From contig NZ_NSGF01000028.1 of assembly GCF_002294995.1 (NCBI RefSeq), forward strand, positions 1-58,144: a stretch of 58,144 nt of DNA, given 5' to 3'. Under the pieces are notes generated by a model. That model worked only from the letters and a program-made list of their open reading frames with translations, had not been told where the DNA came from and did not search any database. This DNA comes from Mesorhizobium sp. WSM3860 (GTDB taxonomy: Bacteria > Pseudomonadota > Alphaproteobacteria > Rhizobiales > Rhizobiaceae). Positions 58,076 through 58,144 of this stretch are shown here, one piece after another. Within the stretch, counting starts at the first letter, position 1. The number at the start of each line of letters is the position of its first letter. The position numbers were made by a program, and so were the translations under genes.

Positions 58076-58144
58076 TTAGGTTGAACAGTATCCGGCGTTT
58101 TCGAAGTAGTTGGTGCATTCGGTTGCGGTGAGGCCATCGAGGAT
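58076..58144 (-). mobile_element. C-terminal end of a transposase (IS630-like), cut by window edge
   Basis: On the minus strand a frame open to the window edge reads ILDGLTATECTNYFENAGYC-ST and stops at TAA (58078-58076). The L-T-x-x-E-C-x-N-Y-F-x-N-A-G-Y ending is typical of IS630-group transposases. Only 22 residues are visible, so the family is likely but not certain. The stop codon lies 13 bases from the CoxG stop, inside sequence (AGAGCCGGATGATTTTAGG) that also resembles a dispersed repeat. Confidence 0.65.

Overview
The window looks like chromosomal DNA of a Mesorhizobium-type alphaproteobacterium (Hyphomicrobiales). The evidence is high GC, gene content (cisplatin-response-type ATP-dependent ligase, GCG_CRPN secreted proteins, many Opp/Dpp and His-type ABC transporters, MttB homologue), and several families of palindromic dispersed repeats of the kind common in rhizobial intergenic DNA. 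The assignment is by gene style only; no marker gene fixes the species. Both edges carry mobile DNA: an insertion-sequence end (1-77) and the C-terminus of a transposase (58076-58144).

Layout. 135-5692: ATP-dependent DNA ligase, a membrane-anchored unknown protein, tRNA-Thr(CGT) and a class III adenylate cyclase with FlgO-like and TPR regions. 5861-12031: a YodC-like protein, then an ECF sigma module (EF-hand protein, sigma factor, anti-sigma factor, CnrX-like sensor, a small secreted GCG_CRPN protein, DUF1800, DUF1501) and a second GCG_CRPN gene on the other strand whose upstream region shares a two-part motif with the EF-hand gene.

12117-33325 is the most interesting part. A minus-strand set encodes a 2-oxoacid:ferredoxin oxidoreductase (iorA/iorB type), a MarR regulator, a phytoene-desaturase-like flavoenzyme and an isatin-hydrolase/kynurenine-formamidase-type metal hydrolase. 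The divergent plus-strand set encodes a second such flavoenzyme, a complete Opp-type ABC transporter, a secreted VOC protein, a fused flavin monooxygenase/old-yellow-enzyme reductase (salicylyl-CoA 5-hydroxylase or 2-aminobenzoyl-CoA monooxygenase/reductase type), an SDR, a second MarR, an enoyl-CoA hydratase, an acyl-CoA dehydrogenase and a RidA protein. I infer a catabolic route in which isatin (a known product of auxin breakdown in Bradyrhizobium) is opened to isatinate, oxidatively decarboxylated directly to 2-aminobenzoyl-CoA, dearomatised by the fused flavoenzyme and finished by beta-oxidation-like steps. No aryl-CoA ligase lies inside the cluster, which fits the thioester being made by the ferredoxin oxidoreductase. 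This is inference; the substrate is not proven by sequence.

33403-44145: a GntR regulator with two matching TGTGATCA-N2-TGATCAC operators controls, by inference, a kynureninase-like PLP enzyme; next come a His-type solute-binding protein and one permease (no matching ATPase), a second class V PLP enzyme, and a convergent Dpp-type ABC transporter. All three binding-protein genes of the window are followed by a strong RNA hairpin before the first permease gene. 44623-58063: an acyl-CoA ligase with a histone-H1-like N-terminus, a METTL20-like methyltransferase, a HAD phosphatase, glucose-6-phosphate isomerase, a MocR regulator with terminator, a non-pyrrolysine MttB homologue, an unknown protein, an amine-oxidase-like flavoprotein, a 31-residue orphan RiPP/lasso-type precursor with its own terminator, an IlvD/Edd sugar-acid dehydratase and a CoxG-like protein.
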